From CAYJHC01 sp964370075 (GTDB taxonomy: Bacteria; Bacillota; Clostridia; Peptostreptococcales; Anaerovoracaceae), in assembly GCA_964370075.1 (NCBI GenBank), contig CAYJHC010000084.1:1-7242 (forward strand): a stretch of DNA of 7,242 bases, in the 5' to 3' direction. The notes under the pieces were generated by a model. The model searched no databases, was not told the DNA's origin, and saw nothing but the letters and a program-made list of their open reading frames with translations. The position numbers and the translations under genes were made by a program. Positions 6,092-7,242 of the stretch are shown here, in pieces. Each line of letters starts with the position of its first letter. Position 1 is the stretch's first letter.

Positions 6092-7159
6092 TTAGAAGTT
6101 TTTCATCTTTTCTGCTTGGTCCATAGTTATTAGACCATCAATTATTTCATCCATATCCCCGTCTAAAAAAGTTTCAAGTCTGTAAATTGTTGCCCCTGAT
6201 CTATGCTCCGAAACTCTTCCTTGTTGAAAATTGTAAGTTCTTATTCTTTCACTTCTATCTCCTGAACCAACCTGACTTTTTCTTTGATCTGCTATCTCCT
6301 TATTCTGTTCTTGAAGCTTCATATCATAAAGTCTTGCTCTTAAAACTTTAAAAGCTTTCTCCTTATTCTTTATTTGAGATTTTTCATCTTGGCAAGTTAC
6401 CACTACTCCTGTAGGCTCATGCGTTAGCCTTACAGCAGAATCCGTTGTATTTACACTTTGCCCTCCATTACCAGAAGATCTATACACGTCAACCCTAACA
6501 TCACTAGGGTTAACCTCAATTTCAACATCATCAACTTCAGGCAACACTGCTACCGTAGCTGCTGACGTATGGACTCTTCCGCTAGACTCTGTTTCAGGAA
6601 CTCTTTGAACTCTATGAGTTCCACTTTCATACTTAAGTCTTGAGTATGCCCCAGCTCCTTTAATTAGAATGCTTGCTTCTTTTATTCCGCCAATCCCAGT
6701 GTCATTAATATCCATCATTTCTGTTTTCCATCCATGCCTCTCTGCATATCTAGAATACATTCTTAGCAGATCGCTACCAAACAAAGCAGCCTCGTCTCCA
6801 CCCGCACCAGCTCTTATCTCAACAATTACATTTTTATTGTCGTTAGGATCCTTTGGAAGCAATAGAATTTTAAGCTCGCTTTCAAGTGGCTCTACTTGTT
6901 TCTCTAACTCTGAGAGCTCTTCCTTTCCCATTTCCCAAAGTTCTTTATCAAGTCCGCTTTCATCCAACATTTCTTTAGTTGAAACAATTCCCTCTTTTAC
7001 TTTTTTATATTCCTTGTACTTATTTACTATAGGCTCCATGTCACTCATTTCCTTAACATGCCTTTGCCAAACCTCTTGGTCAGCAATAATTTCAGGGTCT
7101 GAAACCTTCATAGATAATTCTTCAAATTTATCTGTAATAAAATCTAATTTGTCAAACAT
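6092..7159 (-). CDS. prfA: Peptide chain release factor 1
   Basis: Recognises UAG and UAA stop codons in the ribosomal A site and triggers hydrolysis of peptidyl-tRNA. The 355-residue product has the normal RF1 length. It contains a charged helical N-terminal domain (about 1-100), the RF1-type stop-recognition tripeptide PxT as PET (188-190, in HRVQRVPETES), and the catalytic GGQ at 232-234 within SGNGGQSVNTTDSAVR. RF2 would carry SPF at the recognition site and is excluded. No programmed frameshift is present. The ATG at 7159 is preceded by AAGGAGC at 5-base spacing. The gene is first in the visible series, behind an extended -10 promoter. Its glutamine methyltransferase gene prmC, often adjacent, is not on either visible side, although the upstream side is cut by the window. 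Confidence 0.98.
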   Translation of the reverse strand: MFDKLDFITDKFEELSMKVSDPEIIADQEVWQRHVKEMSDMEPIVNKYKEYKKVKEGIVSTKEMLDESGLDKELWEMGKEELSELEKQVEPLESELKILLLPKDPNDNKNVIVEIRAGAGGDEAALFGSDLLRMYSRYAERHGWKTEMMDINDTGIGGIKEASILIKGAGAYSRLKYESGTHRVQRVPETESSGRVHTSAATVAVLPEVDDVEIEVNPSDVRVDVYRSSGNGGQSVNTTDSAVRLTHEPTGVVVTCQDEKSQIKNKEKAFKVLRARLYDMKLQEQNKEIADQRKSQVGSGDRSERIRTYNFQQGRVSEHRSGATIYRLETFLDGDMDEIIDGLITMDQAEKMKNF

Positions 7160-7225
7160 TTCTGCTCCTTTTTTATTTTCTTAATTGTAATATACCGACG
7201 AATAATTTCCTTCATCTAACTTATA

Positions 7226-7234
7226 ATTATACCA
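7226..7234 (-). promoter_or_regulatory. Extended -10 promoter element upstream of prfA
   Basis: The minus strand reads TGGTATAAT, an exact TGnTATAAT extended -10, about 67 bases upstream of the prfA start. Transcription would begin near 7219. The matching -35 would lie beyond the window edge and cannot be checked. It is the likely head promoter of prfA-tsaC-rpiB. Confidence 0.6.
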
Positions 7235-7242
7235 CAAACTGC

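Noticed and set aside
6669..7184. Plus-strand open frame of 171 codons opposite prfA
   Set aside because: Antisense to a firmly identified RF1 gene; the serine/leucine-rich sequence mirrors prfA codons and matches no known family.

Overview
The window is an AT-rich bacterial chromosomal segment with every recognisable gene on the minus strand. Strong purine-rich ribosome-binding sites, sigma-A-like promoters, a T-tract intrinsic terminator and the gene order prfA - tsaC - rpiB - upp point to a low-GC Firmicute. The TyrS sequence resembles clostridial enzymes, so an anaerobic member of the Clostridia is the best guess. This placement is inferred from sequence style and not proven.

Reading in the direction of transcription (right to left), the segment begins with an extended -10 promoter at the right edge. 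It is followed by prfA (peptide chain release factor 1), then tsaC/ywlC (threonylcarbamoyl-AMP synthase, Sua5-type, for t6A in tRNA) only 21 bp later, and rpiB (ribose-5-phosphate isomerase B). Upp (uracil phosphoribosyltransferase) follows with its own good promoter. Next comes a GTP-type phosphoenolpyruvate carboxykinase, whose last codons overlap the start of tyrS (tyrosyl-tRNA synthetase) by 14 bp. A clear intrinsic terminator closes the series just after tyrS. I see no other intrinsic terminator, so partial read-through across the whole set is plausible.

The themes are translation (prfA, tsaC, tyrS) and the supply of sugar phosphates, nucleotides and PEP (rpiB, upp, pckG). RpiB makes ribose 5-phosphate, the precursor of the PRPP that Upp consumes. 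The remaining pairings look like housekeeping genes sharing transcription rather than one pathway.

Left of the terminator is a spacer of about 220 bp with no recognisable gene. After it comes the 5' end of a new minus-strand gene cut by the window edge. Its product is unknown, but it opens with perfect 45-bp (15-residue) tandem repeats. I found no previously undescribed multi-gene system here. The least explained item is this truncated repeat gene; smaller oddities are lineage-style insertions in TyrS, TsaC and RpiB and the pckG-tyrS overlap.
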